From: Carya illinoinensis
Taxonomy: Eukaryota; Streptophyta; Magnoliopsida; Fagales; Juglandaceae
Direction of reading: 5' to 3'
DNA length: 64,000 nt
NCBI RefSeq assembly: GCF_018687715.1
Contig: NC_056760.1
Span: 41,391,501 to 41,455,500 of the forward strand
Positions 13,254 to 24,480 of this stretch are shown one piece after another. The notes below the pieces were generated by a model. It was not told the DNA's origin, ran no database searches, and was given only the letters and a program-made list of their open reading frames with translations. Each line of letters starts with the position of its first letter. Within the stretch, counting starts at the first letter, position 1. The translations under genes and the position numbers were made by a program.

Positions 13254-13335
<82 letters not shown>
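13254..13335. repeat. (CT)41 dinucleotide microsatellite
   Basis: An uninterrupted CT repeat of 82 bases. Long CT tracts are common in plant 5' leaders, and this one sits just upstream of the doubtful exon relic at 13480-13654. Confidence 0.97.
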
Positions 13336-13336
<1 letters not shown>

Positions 13337-13479
13337 GTATTTGTGCTTTGATTTCACTCTGGTTTTCATTTTAGCTAAAAAAAGAAGGACAAAATGGAAT
13401 CAACAAAAGAGAGAGGAGAAGGAAGAAGACGAACCTCTTCCTCACCCCCGCCACAACGGCGATGACAACAAGTTTGAAT

Positions 13480-13655
13480 CCATGGTCTACACCGATGATC
13501 ACCAACAAGCAACCCTTCTCCCACCTTCCCATGAGACTGAGGTCCTCTCTGAATCTAGGGAACGTGTCTACTACTTCCCTCCAGTCATCAAACATGCCAT
13601 CAACCGGCCCCACTCCTCCGTACTGACCATAGTGGCCTCCGAGCAAGCAAATTAG
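13480..13655 (+). pseudogene. Possible exon relic, unrecognised protein
   Basis: An open frame reads MVYTDDHQQATLLPPS at its start and contains ESRERVYYFPPVIKHAINRP before ending at a stop 57 residues later. Composition is balanced rather than low-complexity, unlike most frames here, and it follows a CT-rich leader-like stretch, so it may be a first coding exon or a fragment of one. A frame opening at 13394 ends at 13462 without joining it. I do not recognise the family and see no convincing downstream exon. The stop and the lack of continuation favour a dead fragment or chance. Confidence 0.2.
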
Positions 13656-14200
13656 AGCAAAGACTATAGCAAGGGCTAGCTCCTGAATCTTTTGCCATAG
13701 TAACTCCTCATCCCGAATCTGAGGGAGGGAGGGTAGCTTCGAGGGAGGAGGTCTACTAGGTCATCTTTGAGGGAGGTGAGAACTCGAGTGCTAAAAACAT
13801 ACAGAAGGGGGGGGGGGAGAAATGGAAGGAGGGAGAGTTTGAAAGGTCATCTTCAGAGAGGTGAGAACTTGAGGGCGAAACACTGCTCCAAAGTTAATTG
13901 GAAGGAGGGACAGTTCGAAGGGAAATTGAGGAGATACTAAATGGTGCGTCTTTGATTTTTGCCACAACAGCCGGCGTTTGCCTTGCGCATACAAAAACCC
14001 ACTATCTATAGCATTTTTCATATACAAGATTGTTTCTGGTTATATTAGAATGTCGGGTCCATGTGTCAACAAGGAAAGTGCAGATTGAACAAACATGCAG
14101 TACCGTTGGGAGCAAGAAACTATTATAATGTGTAGGACTAGTCTTTTGGAAGGTGTATCGATTGGGATTTTTTTTTCAAAATAGTATCGATTGAGTAATG

Positions 14201-14368
14201 TTATACACTACACAATTATCCTATTTTCATTCTACTATATATGTAAAAGGTAGTATATTTATCACCATCAGATGATAAAAAATTATCCAATAAATGATCA
14301 TCTAATAATGATAAATGTGCCACATCTTGTATAGTGAGATGAAAATAGAATAACAATGTGGTGTATAA
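14201..14368. mobile_element. MITE with about 40-bp terminal inverted repeats
   Basis: The left end TTATACACTACACAATTATC and the reverse complement of the right end, TTATACACCACATTGTTATT, match over about 40 bases (continuing CTATTTTCAT on both sides). The 168-base element has no coding capacity. I could not identify a clear target-site duplication, so the superfamily is open. Confidence 0.6.
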
Positions 14369-15466
14369 ATTTTCTTTCTTATTAAGATGAATCTATTCTT
14401 ATCATAAACAATCATTAATTTTTATTGTAAATAACTTATATATTATAAATATTTATTTATTTTTAATGACGAGCGAAAGAGGAGCCACGGCTATTTTGGT
14501 TAAAAGAGTGTTTCAGGGAGGAAGAGAGAGAGTGTGTTATTTTAGAGAGAGAATGGGCTGGTTTGCTTGGTTTGTTTTCTTTGCACACTGGATCAGGTAG
14601 CTATCATGCATGCACATAATCATCTTGGTGTCTCACCCATTTTGTCGGTTCGAAAATCCCACTTCTTAAAGGCACTTTGGCTTATAAATCAATACAAATA
14701 AATTCTGATGTCGATCGGCTTAGATATATATAATAGGAAGCTGGGATATTTCAGTCAACTAGTTCATATGATATAGTCGGTGATGATGTCTAAAAGTCCC
14801 ATCCAAGGACAAAGGACGTAGACTTCTACTAATTAAGAACCTCGACCGATCGTATTCGAAACATCATGCATGAAGAAAGAAAATTAAAAAATTATCAATA
14901 ACTACTATGCAGAAAATATTAATAATCAGGCCTAAGAGAATTTAATACGATCATATAAATATATATATATATATATATAAATTATTTATAGTCCCTTAGG
15001 CTTTCATGCAAGTAATTAAATAACAATGCAAATTAAGAAAAATATTATGTTGAAATTAATGGTATTAATTGCATGCAGTTAAATGGCATTTAATTGTCCC
15101 TTCCGTAGCTGGTGAGGGCTATTTAGTGATCAAGTCAAGATACATGATGACGCTCCCAACCAAAAAAGAGGAAAATCTGTGGTAAATTTGACCTTGTTCC
15201 TGATTTTTTGTGATTTATAATCATTCATCTGGATTCAATTTTATCTAAACCGTCAACATATATTAACATACCAAATAAATGAACCCAATTTCATTATCTA
15301 CCGACAGCTTTTAATTTCAGCTTCAGACCATCAATTTATAAGAAGAAACTCAAACATGAGCATGATTCGTTGGGTGAGAGAATAATACATGTCAGTCTTT
15401 TTATTCAACTTTGTAACAAAAATATAGCTAGCATTAATGGGTTTTCGAATGAATAATAATAATTAA

Positions 15467-15600
15467 CACTATAAGAAAACTGCTTTTAATTTGTTGTTAA
15501 TTATTTTCTATAATAATAATTATTTTATATCAAAATAAGTCTATTTTTATTGTATATAACTCGTCGTAAATATTCATTTATCTTAAACTATAAATCTAAT
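15467..15600. mobile_element. Degenerate CACTATAAGAAAA-type repeat
   Basis: The sequence starts CACTATAAGAAAAC and continues as AT-rich sequence with TATTTTATATCAAAATAAG. A diverged relative sits at 31117-31240 in the duplicate unit, and similar words occur near 14380-14470, 54530-54660 and 61739-61877. It resembles one end of the small CACTA-type MITE family seen intact at 58301. The right end is not clear. Confidence 0.4.
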
Positions 15601-15690
15601 TGATGAAGATGTTTAACAAACGATCTATAACATATGTAAAAAGACTTATAAATCATGAGAAATGATATTTGTAATTATAAAATGTGTCAA

Positions 15691-15819
15691 CATTACAAGA
15701 AAAGTAGATTTTTATGATCAAAATTTAGTGATCAAAAAGATTATTTCTTACAGTTTTCGTAAAAAATAATCATTTTGGTCACTAAATTCTGGTCACAAAA
15801 ATTCGCTTTTCTTGTAATG
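15691..15819. mobile_element. Hairpin MITE, CATTACAAGAAAAG termini
   Basis: The ends CATTACAAGAAAAG and CTTTTCTTGTAATG are perfect inverted repeats, and the interior (TTAGTGATCAAAAAGATTAT with its complement) also pairs, so the 129 bases can fold into a near-complete hairpin. The equivalent place in copy 2 (about 31320-31340) lacks it, which supports a discrete insertion. Termini resemble the CACTACAAG family at 58301. No clear target duplication remains. Confidence 0.7.
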
Positions 15820-16403
15820 AGATACTGTGTAATTATTTTAAAAAACATAAATAAAATATGGAGTTTATATAAAAAAAAAATTAATTTTTTAAAAATAAAT
15901 CTTATCTATTTTTAAAATAATTATACGATACTTACACACTATTTAAAAATTACCAGACACTATTTAATTTATTTCTTATCTATAATTACCAGATACGATA
16001 ATTACCAGACACTATTTAATTACACACTATTTAATTCTTATCTATTGTTAAAAATACTTACACACTATTTAATTTATAACTTTACGCAACATTAGTTATA
16101 AATCACATTGACGTCGTCCGTCAGTCAATGTCAGTTAGGGATTAATTAATTACATGCAGTTGGTGTTTAGAGATATATATCAATCACTTATTGGTAGTTA
16201 TACTTAACCAAGGTACTTCTTAAAATTACCAGACAGGAGATCTGCGGCTAACCATGCAAGTCCAATCCCATACCTTCACATATATTGTCAACCATCTCAT
16301 TAATTGTGTGCTTATATGGGAAAATTTATCCAAAAATGAAAAAAAGAGGCAAAGAATAATTATATGCCAAGATTTTTACCTAATGCATGTCGTGGTATTC
16401 TAA

Positions 16404-16621
16404 GGTTCTGCTTGATCACTGAAAATTTTTATATGAAAATTTTGAATTTTAAGATTAAATATTAAAATATTATATTTTAATATTATTATTGTATTGAGAT
16501 TTAAAAAAGTTAAAAAAAATTAAATTATTTATTATATTTTGTATAGGGATTTGAAAAAGTTGTAATGATGAGATGAGAATTTTATGTTTGAGATGAAAAT
16601 TTTTTGGGGCCAAGCAGAACC
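16404..16621. mobile_element. Harbinger/Tourist-like MITE (TSD TAA)
   Basis: A 218-base element with ends GGTTCTGCTTG and CAAGCAGAACC, flanked by TAA at 16401-16403 and 16622-16624. Copy 2 of the duplication has the empty site (GTACTCTAATTCATAG near 31750), so the edges and 3-bp target duplication are directly visible. TIRs plus a TAA/TTA target fit the PIF/Harbinger superfamily. A diverged relative lies at about 62933-63138. Confidence 0.82.
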
Positions 16622-17348
16622 TAATTCATAGTATCACTTACTCTAATGGTTTATCCTTGTAGTTCTTTGAAATTAAATGTTTTATTTGTAAAAATATTTT
16701 TTAAAAATAAACTCATAAGCTAACATAACTTAATGTGATATATTAAATTATAAAATCACTTTTGTAATAAAATATGTCTAGTGTAATATAAGAAACTATA
16801 TTAATTTGTAAACTTATTTTTATGTAATATCTTTATGGTTGCAGCAGTTCTTTTTTTTAATAAAATAAAATCAGACTCTTAGATTTTTTATAATTGTAGC
16901 ATTCATTTCATTTGTCTATCTCTCTTATAATAAAAAATAAAATATAATAGAAAAGAAAAGGACATGGAGAAGAGAGAATGTATGAGTGAACCTTTGAAAG
17001 CTACATCTTCCTTAATCCCAATTGTAATTAAATACAAAGCTGAAATCAATATTTATATGGGAATTATATTAAGATGAGATAAGATTGATAATTATCTTGA
17101 TCATTATAAAAATGAAATATCTTGATTTGATAACTATAGAAGCCAAGTCACTTAATCCGATAAGTATGAAAAACAAATCACTTGATTAGGATGATATAAA
17201 ATCAAATTCTTGATACTAACTCCAACATCATCTCAAACTCAAGTTTAAGAATTATGACATATTGAGTTTGAAACTTGAGTATAACGACCTTCTTGTCTGT
17301 TGATTGATTACCAATAAGATGATGAAACTCACAACAATAGGTTACTTA

Positions 17349-17713
17349 GAGCACTAGCAATGGTTTATTCATCTTTATTTTTATCTTCAAATTTGAATAA
17401 ACTTGCCTTAAAATCACCTACATTAGTTTATCTATTTTTATAATTTTAAATAACTATGAACAGCGATTATTCATCTTTGAAGATGTCATTTTCCTTCTTC
17501 AAATATTATTTTATTATTTTTTCTCTCTCCTCCCAACTCTCTCTTTTCTCTCTTTTTCTCTCTTTTCTTTTTTCTCTTCTCTCTCTTTATTATTTTATTA
17601 TTATTTGATTAAAAAATACATAATCCAGTGTAGGAATTTTTCTTCATATTTAAAATCAATCTTCAAAAAATGTAATTTTACATATAAAGATAAAGAATTC
17701 ACTGCCAATGCTA
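17349..17713. mobile_element. MITE inside the TRIM interior (TTA-flanked)
   Basis: A 365-base insertion starting GAGCACTAGCAATGG and ending CCAATGCTA, flanked by TTA at 17346-17348 and 17714-17716. The equivalent place in copy 2 (about 32480-32490, GGTTTACTTATGGAC) is uninterrupted. The inverted ends are imperfect. A TTA target is consistent with PIF/Harbinger. The interior has a C/T-rich run near 17518-17590. Confidence 0.65.
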
Positions 17714-18128
17714 TTATGGACTTGGTCAATAGTATATAGGAACAAATGCCAAAAATGGATATTGGTTTCAAAAAATGCTCACGAAAAACTTAAAAACCAA
17801 TGTAAAAGACTCACAACTAATAAACATACTCCAAATGTATGGATTCAATAGCAGATGAATATATATATTTTGTGGGAAATAAAGCTAAAAGAAATATCTC
17901 ATAGGATTCTGGCATTAGCCAGGGACTCTAATACCATGATAGAAAATAAAATATAATAGAAAATGAGATTAAGAAGAGAGAATGAATGAGAGAGACTTTG
18001 AGTGCAATGTCTCTTTTTATTCCCAATTGCGATTGAATATAAGCATGAGTCCATATTTATAAGAAAATTGCATGGAGATGAGAAAATCTTAATGGCTTGA
18101 TTATTATAAAAATCAAATCACTTAATTT

Positions 18129-20477
18129 TCTAATTTATTTTATAAACAACATTGTATTATTCCAAAGTCTCAATAAAAGAGGAAGAATACAAAGAGGAAT
18201 TTCCTCCAATACAATGAGAGAATAATTTAAACACAGCATCTTTTCCAAGAGCATCATGAGCAATTCTATTGTTGTTTCTACCAGTATGTTGCACTACCCA
18301 AGTATCAAAATTAACCAGTAGAGATCTTGCATCCAACAATATCATACTAGTACTAGATCCATTTTCTTTAGAACTTTTAAGCCCCTGAACTGCTTGCAAA
18401 TATCTCCTTCCAAAATAATAAGTCATGATAAAATAATATGACTTGGAGAGTAGCTACTCCCTTTGCTAGAAGAGGGTCAGGAAACAAGTCCCTTTTCATT
18501 CTATTGTTGCCTTAATATTGTCCTCCCAATTCTGAATAACAGTTTCTATCCCTCTCCCTGCAATGAATATTGTTTAGAACAACATCCCAGTTTAGCTTGA
18601 AAATACCTTGAGGATGGGCCTGCCATGCTTCATTCATAAGCACAGTAATTTTAGTGCAACCTCAAGATTTTGATAATTGTCTAATTTCAATGAGTAAATC
18701 CTAGCTTGCAATACTAGGGTAGAAGGATGAGTAAATTTATTCTTGAAAATATATTCATTTCTTCTTTTTCCATATCAACCATCAAACTACAACGAATTCT
18801 TTCCATATTTGACTGATTCAAAGCAGCAAACATTTTCTCTACTTGTTCCTTGAAACCTTGGTTGTGTGATCCACTTTTTTAAATACTCGTTTTGCATTGT
18901 TCCCATACATCACTAGCTGAAATGCATTCCTACAGCATGTGCTCTACTGTCTCAGGGTGTTGTTTACAAAAAGGACACTCAGGATTATTAACAACCTTTC
19001 TGATGGATAGATTGGCTCTTGTTGGGAGTGCATTGAGACATGCTCTCAAAAGAAGATTTTATTGGCATTAGGAATCTACAGGTGCCATATCTTGGCCCAC
19101 TCATCTTGCTTAGACCGTAGGACTGAGGACTGACCCTTGTCATGATCTGGTAGTTCTCCACAGAGATGGTATACATTTTTTACAGTAAAATTACATTAGT
19201 TGTGCACCTCCAAATCCTCTTATCAAGCCTATTGAAGTGACTAATAGGAATAGCTTTTATAACTGTTGCTTCTTCTCTGGAAAATATGGCATTGACTAGT
19301 GATTTCTTCCACTAATGAGTATCTGAGTCAATAAGATTAGAAACTTGGTATCAGCCGGTAAAAACCTGGTCGATCTTTGAGGTTTAAAAGTGGTATGCTG
19401 AGGAAGCCACTTGTTAGTCTAGATACTAACTGCCTTTCCATTGCCTATCATTTATAAAAGACCGTCCTCCAAAAGAGGGTCTTTCAAATAAAATACTTTG
19501 CTAGATGTAAGAGGGATTGCTGCCCAATTTAGCTTTCAAAAAATCAGTGGTTGGGAAGTACTTTACTATGAGAACTTGAGCAGTAAAGGAGCGGAGATTT
19601 TGAATAAGCCTCCATCCTTGTTTGGCCAGCATGGTAGTTTTAAAGTTCTCGAACTCCCTGAATCCCCAACCTCTTAACTTCTTAGCTCTTCTCATTTACT
19701 ATCATCTCACCCAGTGAATCTTGTTCTCTTGTGCCTCTTAACCCCCAATAGCTGCTCATAGCTTTGTTAAGAGTTTGTAGCAAGTGTTTGGGAAGTTAAA
19801 ACAAACCTATGCTATAAGTGGGAATGACTTGCACCACTACTTTGAGGCAGATCTCCTAGCCTACTTGTAAGAGGTATTTACTGTTTCAATTTTGTAACCT
19901 GTCCTGCACATTATCAACGATGCCTTTGAAAGAATTAGCTCTAGATCTCTCCACCAATGCTAGTAATCCTAGGTATCTCTCATAAGAGGTAGTGGCCATT
20001 ATTCTTGCAATGCTAGTGATGATCTGCTTAGTCTTTTCTTGGGTGTTCTTATTGAAGAAGATGGAGGTCTTGTCTTTGTTGAGCCTTTGACCATAAGTAT
20101 TTTCATATGAGTTGAATAACATGAACAACCTACTACACTCTAATGAATTAGCCTTACAAAAAAGGAAGATGTCATATGCAAAAAAGATATGGTTAATATA
20201 ATATTGACCTCTAGCAAGTGATCAAACCATTTGCTTTGCTATATTGAGTAAGCTACTAAGGACTTCATACCAAATGATGAATAGGTAGGGTGAGAAGGGA
20301 TCACCCTACCTAATCCCTCTAGATGGAGTGGTCTTATCCTAGGAAGCACCATTAATAATCTGAGAGTAGGAAATTAAAGTGACACATCTCATAACAAGAG
20401 CAATAAACCACCTTTGATCAAATCCTCTCTTTTCCGTAACACGCCTTATAAAGGACCATTTGGACTTTTACCTTTGA
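18129..20477 (-). mobile_element. 5'-truncated L1-type LINE, copy 1
   Basis: Minus-strand sequence encodes, in order, the end of a reverse transcriptase (GDPFSPYLFI near 20290-20320, then a GQRLNKDKTSIFF stretch at 19886-20128), a zinc-binding RVT region (about 18900-19180) and an RNase H-like end (VQHTGRNNNRIAHDALGKDA, 18157-18426). All are interrupted by stops and frameshifts. The flanking 16-base duplication TCAAATCACTTAATTT (18113-18128; TCAAGTCACTTAATTT at 20478-20493) fits target-primed reverse transcription. The reverse-transcriptase active site reads FAYD instead of the usual FADD. Its N-terminal part and ORF1 are missing, so the element is 5'-truncated and dead. Confidence 0.88.
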
Positions 20478-20581
20478 TCAAGTCACTTAATTTGATAATT
20501 ATGAAACACAAACCACTTGATTTAAATAATATAAAATAAAAATGTTGATTTGATATTATTTTCAATATCTCACATTCTAAG

Positions 20582-21918
20582 TGTTGCCCAGATGACTAAC
20601 ACAAGAGGGGGGTGAATTGAGTTGTATTAAAAAAACAATAATTATAAATCAAATATATAATATAAAATATAAACAAAATATGAAATAACAATAAATATAA
20701 AGAGTAAGGGTAAAAGAGAAGTAAATTCAGTATGTTAACAAGGTTCGGCCCCACTGCCTACGTCCTCGCCTCAAGCTACCCCTTGAGGATTCTCAAATTC
20801 ACTATTCAACCTCTTTTAGATGGAGATAGAAACCTATTACACCTTTGAACAACACCGCTATAAAGGATCCGTGTAGAACACCCTTTACACTTGCAATCAC
20901 CTTACACGTGGTGATTCAACTATTCCCCGTATAGAACACTTTCTACACGCACAAGGGTTATACACATCATTTTTCTGATACAAGAGCTGATAGTGGGTAG
21001 GCTATCAGAAAACACTTCTCAATAAGTGAAATAAGAACAATACAGTGCAAATTATATCTCTCAAAATGAACAAGGATTAAGGCTCAATGCTTAGAAAAGA
21101 GAGAATGAAAGTTTTGAATGAATGTTGTATGCTCTTGATGTTGTGAATGTAAAGCTCTCAAATGATTTATTTATAGACATATGAGACTTCATAGTCAAAT
21201 TTAAAAAGATTCACATGTCAAAGACAACATCATTCACTTTTTCAAAAAATTCAAATAAAAAGTTCTTCTTTTTCAATTGTCAAAGACAACATCATTCATT
21301 TTTCAAAAATTTCAAATCTAATCTTTTACTCTTGGCATATGACAAAAGGAGCACACTTTACTTTTCAAAAAATTCAAACCTAATCTTTTACTTTTTGCAT
21401 ATGACAAAAGGAGCACACTTTACTTTTCAAATATTTCAAACAAAATCATCTACCTTTTGCATAAGTCAAAAAAAACATCAATCACTTTTGAAAATATTCA
21501 AATAAAACATGCACATGTGAAATATGACAATCAATCATCTTTAATATTTTCAAAGTTCAACCCTTTAATCAAGGTATGCACATGTGAAAGATGACAATCA
21601 ATCATCTTTCAAAATTTTCAAATTTAATTTTCAAAATATTCATGCACATGTGGAAAATGTATTTTAATACTTTATGATAAAATATTAATTTTGAGCCTTA
21701 ATCCTAATTTCAAATTTTTAAGAGATTTACAACATTACTCTATCATTTTAATGTGAACGTGTTCCCTTCTTGCTCATACTTGTTTCCTTGATATGCTTGA
21801 CTCTATTGTGTAGACAACTTGAGCTTGAGACTCCTTTATTCTTTGAATTCATTTGTTATCATCAAAATTCATGTGTAGATATATAATTACACAAAACTTG
21901 AAACATCGGATTCAACAA
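20582..21918 (-). repeat. Copia 3' LTR
   Basis: On the plus strand it starts TGTTGCCCAGATGAC and ends GGATTCAACA. It is collinear with 27995-29330 throughout, including the GGTTCGGCCCCACTGCC region and the repeated GGAGCACACTTTACTTTTCA segments. It is the 3' LTR because the coding strand is minus. Confidence 0.92.
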
Positions 21919-21935
21919 TCTTCCCCTTTTTTATG
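21919..21935 (-). other. Copia polypurine tract
   Basis: The minus strand reads CATAAAAAAGGGGAAGAT directly before the 3' LTR, the standard position for plus-strand DNA priming. A second tract of the same kind lies at about 22087-22101. Confidence 0.75.
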
Positions 21936-22086
21936 ATGACAAATACTTGATAGAACCTGAAGCCTGTATTAATACTTAAGCTCTTCCTAAGAATGTGCGT
22001 TAGTTTTTCAAGCAAAAGTATAAATATAATTCCAAGCATATATAATAAGTTTAGTAATTCAAACAATGTTAATGTTCTAGTCTAAC

Positions 22087-22101
22087 ACTTCTCCCCCTTT
22101 T
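22087..22101 (-). other. Second, internal polypurine tract
   Basis: The minus strand reads CCAAAAGGGGGAGAAG about 170 bases inside the 3' LTR. Repeated polypurine tracts near the 3' LTR are a described trait of Sireviruses. Confidence 0.55.
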
Positions 22102-22366
22102 GGCATCATTAAAAAGGATCTGCAATAAGTAAATGTACTGAAAAAAACGGTGCGTTAGTAGAAACTGTAGATAGTTGAAAAAATAAAATTGGATCCGTCC
22201 GTGAGCCGACAAGTGTGGCTGGAGATTTGAAAAAATTGCCTGATGTTGTTGACAAACGAGATTGAAGGCTCCGAGTTTCTAAAAAATGTCATTTTCACCG
22301 ATCGGAAAAAAAAATCACATTGCTATTTGACTTGGATGATAGCCCGTCTGGTTCTTTATGCTATCT

Positions 22367-22374
22367 CTATAAAA
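22367..22374 (+). promoter_or_regulatory. TATA-like box in front of the antisense frame
   Basis: CTATAAAA lies 105 bases upstream of the ATG at 22479, on the strand opposite to gag-pol. The stretch between is pyrimidine-rich like a plant leader. The assignment rests on position only. Confidence 0.4.
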
Positions 22375-22478
22375 TTAGTCTTAAAGTTCATCCAATCCGC
22401 ATCCAGTTTTCTTCTTATCTCTATAACTCATCTGCATTCTTTCAACATTCTCGTTTCAAACCTTCTATTCTATTCTCA

Positions 22479-22915
22479 ATGGCTCATTCTTCTAACATTT
22501 CTCTAGATCCATCCATGAGACATTCTGCGCCTCAACCTCCTGTCCTTTCTGCAGCTGCATTGGTGCCATGTTGCAGTAAGAAAATAATAATTTGACTAAT
22601 AAGTCAGATTCTGATGCTATCTATGACTTGGTGAATCTTGGGACTCGCTACTCTTCCTCTATTGTTGATTTTTTCCAACGGCTACAAGCCAGAAATCATG
22701 AAGTTGAAAAACTCAAAGAACAAATTGTTGTACTTCAACGAATTGTTCAGGAGTCTCACACAAGAGAATGAATCATTCGACAGAAGAATAAACAGTTGAA
22801 ATCTTTATTAGATTCTTCATTGCGCTTGCCGGTTCCCATGGATAAGAATGACATGATATTGTATGAAAAGAATGAACGTCTCAAACATGAGGCTAAGAAT
22901 CTCAAGTTTATGTAA
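22479..22915 (+). pseudogene. Antisense additional frame in the Copia element, coiled-coil, decayed
   Basis: This frame runs opposite to gag-pol, between RNase H and the 3' LTR. It opens with MAHSSNISLDPSMRHS after a good start context (CTCAATGGCT). A frameshift near 22580-22595 moves the reading to NKSDSDAIYDLVNLG and then FFQRLQARNHEVEKLKEQ, a heptad-like charged helix. One in-frame TGA near 22770 interrupts RQKNKQLKSLLDSS, and the frame ends KNERLKHEAKNLKFM followed by TAA. Restoring nothing, the three pieces are one collinear protein-like reading of about 145 codons. Plant LTR elements with additional frames in sense or antisense are known; I cannot name a homologue or function for this one. 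The two defects mean this copy is not functional. Confidence 0.55.
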
Positions 22916-22964
22916 AAGTATTTAAAAAAATCTATCTCTATTTTTATTGACTCTGGTCTATCTT

Positions 22965-24480
22965 TTAAGAGATATTCATAACATGCATCATACCTATTTC
23001 TCTTCTAATCATACATAATCTATCTTCTGGTAAAGGTTTTGTGAAAATATCTGCTGACTGATCGTGTGTGTTTGTGAACTCTAGTACTATATCGCATTTT
23101 TGCACATGATCTCGAAAAAAATTATATCTTATTTCAATATGCTTAGTTATAGAATGTTGTATTGGGTTCTTTGAAATATTTATAGCACTTGTATTATTAC
23201 ATTTGATTAGAATGTGATTATACGTGAGTTTAAAATCTTCAAGTTGTTGTTTCATGTAGAGAATTTGAGCACGACAACAACCTGCAGCAACCTATTCTGC
23301 CTCAGCAGTAGATAATGCAACAGAATTTTATTTTTTACTGAACCAAGAAACTAGTGCATGACCTAAGAAATGACATGCTCCACTAGTGCTTTTTCGATCT
23401 ATTTTACAGCCAGCATAATTTACATCTGTGTAGCTGATTAGATCAAAAGATGTGTGCTTAGGGTACCATAACCCTAGGTTAATTGTACAACTAAGATATC
23501 TAAGAATGCGCTTAACTGCAATTAAATGTGATTCTTTTAGAGATGATTGAAAGCGTGCACATAAGCACACACTAAACATAACATCTGGTCTACTGGCTGT
23601 TAAATATAATAAGCTACCAATCATACCTCGATATATCTTCGAGTCAACTGGCTTACCGGATTCATCTTTATCAAGTTTAGTTGATGGGCTTATTGATATT
23701 CGAATTTCCTTAGCACTTTCCATCCCAAACTTCTTTAGTAATTCCTTAATATATTTTGATTGATTGATGAATGTCTCACTTTTTGCTTGCTTAATTTGCA
23801 ATCCGAGAAAGAATGTAAGTTCTCCCATCATGCTCATCTCAAATTCTTCTTGCATAGTCTTAGCAAAAATTGACACATATTTTCATTAGTAGCACCGAAT
23901 ATTATATCATTAACATAAATCTGAATCAAAAGAATATCATCATTTTCATATTTAATGAAAAGAGTTGTGTCAATTTTCCCTCTTGAAAAACCTTTTTCAA
24001 TCAAAAAACCACTGAATCTCTCGTACCAAGCTCTAGGAGCTTGTTTAAGTCCATATAGTGCTTTTGTGAGTTTGAAAATATGATTTGGGTAAATATAATT
24101 TTCAAAACCTGGAGGTTGCTCAACTTATACCTCTTCATTTATAAAACCATTTAAGAAAGCACTTTTAACATCCATTTGAAAAAGTTTAAAAACTTTATAA
24201 CAATCATATGCAAGTAGCATTCGAATAGCTTCTAATCTTGCGACTGGTGCATATGTCTCATCATAATCGATTCCTTCTTCTTGATTAAAACCTTGGGCTA
24301 CAAGTCGAGTCTTATTTCTAGTAATGATTTCGGACTCATCTTTATTGTTTCTAAAAACCCATTTTGTTCCAATAATAGTATGATTTTTGGGTCTAGGAAC
24401 AAGTATTCAAACATCATTTCTTTCAAATTGATTCAACTCTTCTTGCATAGCTAAAATTCAAGATTCATCAAGAAGTGCGT
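22965..24480 (-). pseudogene. Copia reverse transcriptase and RNase H, broken
   Basis: Conceptual reading on the minus strand gives the copia RT core: GTKWVFRNNKDE, YAPVARLEAIR, QMDVKSAFLNG and ALYGLKQAPRAWYERF, then the active-site region. The catalytic box reads YVND (about 23905-23916) where the family has YVDD, losing one of the metal-binding aspartates. A frameshift near 23875 shifts into FAKTMQEEFEMSMMGELTFF. RNase H follows (ADIFTKPLP at the end). In-frame stops replace Trp or Tyr codons near 24463, 24406 and 24129, and another stop lies at about 23328-23330. This cannot produce an active polymerase. Confidence 0.9.

Larger units (their letters stand above)
16928..20574 (-). mobile_element. 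TRIM-like short LTR element, copy 1 (split by a LINE)
   Basis: Two related repeats, 16928-17227 (300 bp) and 17937-18128 continued at 20494-20574, flank a short non-coding interior. On the minus strand the element's 5' LTR starts TGTGAGATATT, its 3' LTR starts TGTTGGAGTTAG, and a primer-binding site (TGGTATTAGAGTCC, 17936 downward) touches the end of the 5' LTR. Without the MITE at 17349 the interior is about 340 bases, which fits a terminal-repeat retrotransposon in miniature. The LINE at 18129-20477 lies inside its 5' LTR. I found no exact 5-bp target duplication (TCTTA versus TTCTA). Confidence 0.68.

Noticed and set aside
16923..20579. A 5-bp target duplication for the TRIM element (TCTTA against TTCTA)
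   Set aside because: The two flanks differ at two positions, so I do not count it as evidence.
21215..21505. Phe/Lys/Ser-rich frame, with a near twin at 28628-28918
   Set aside because: Both sit at equivalent places in the two Copia LTRs and read through short direct repeats; they are LTR sequence.
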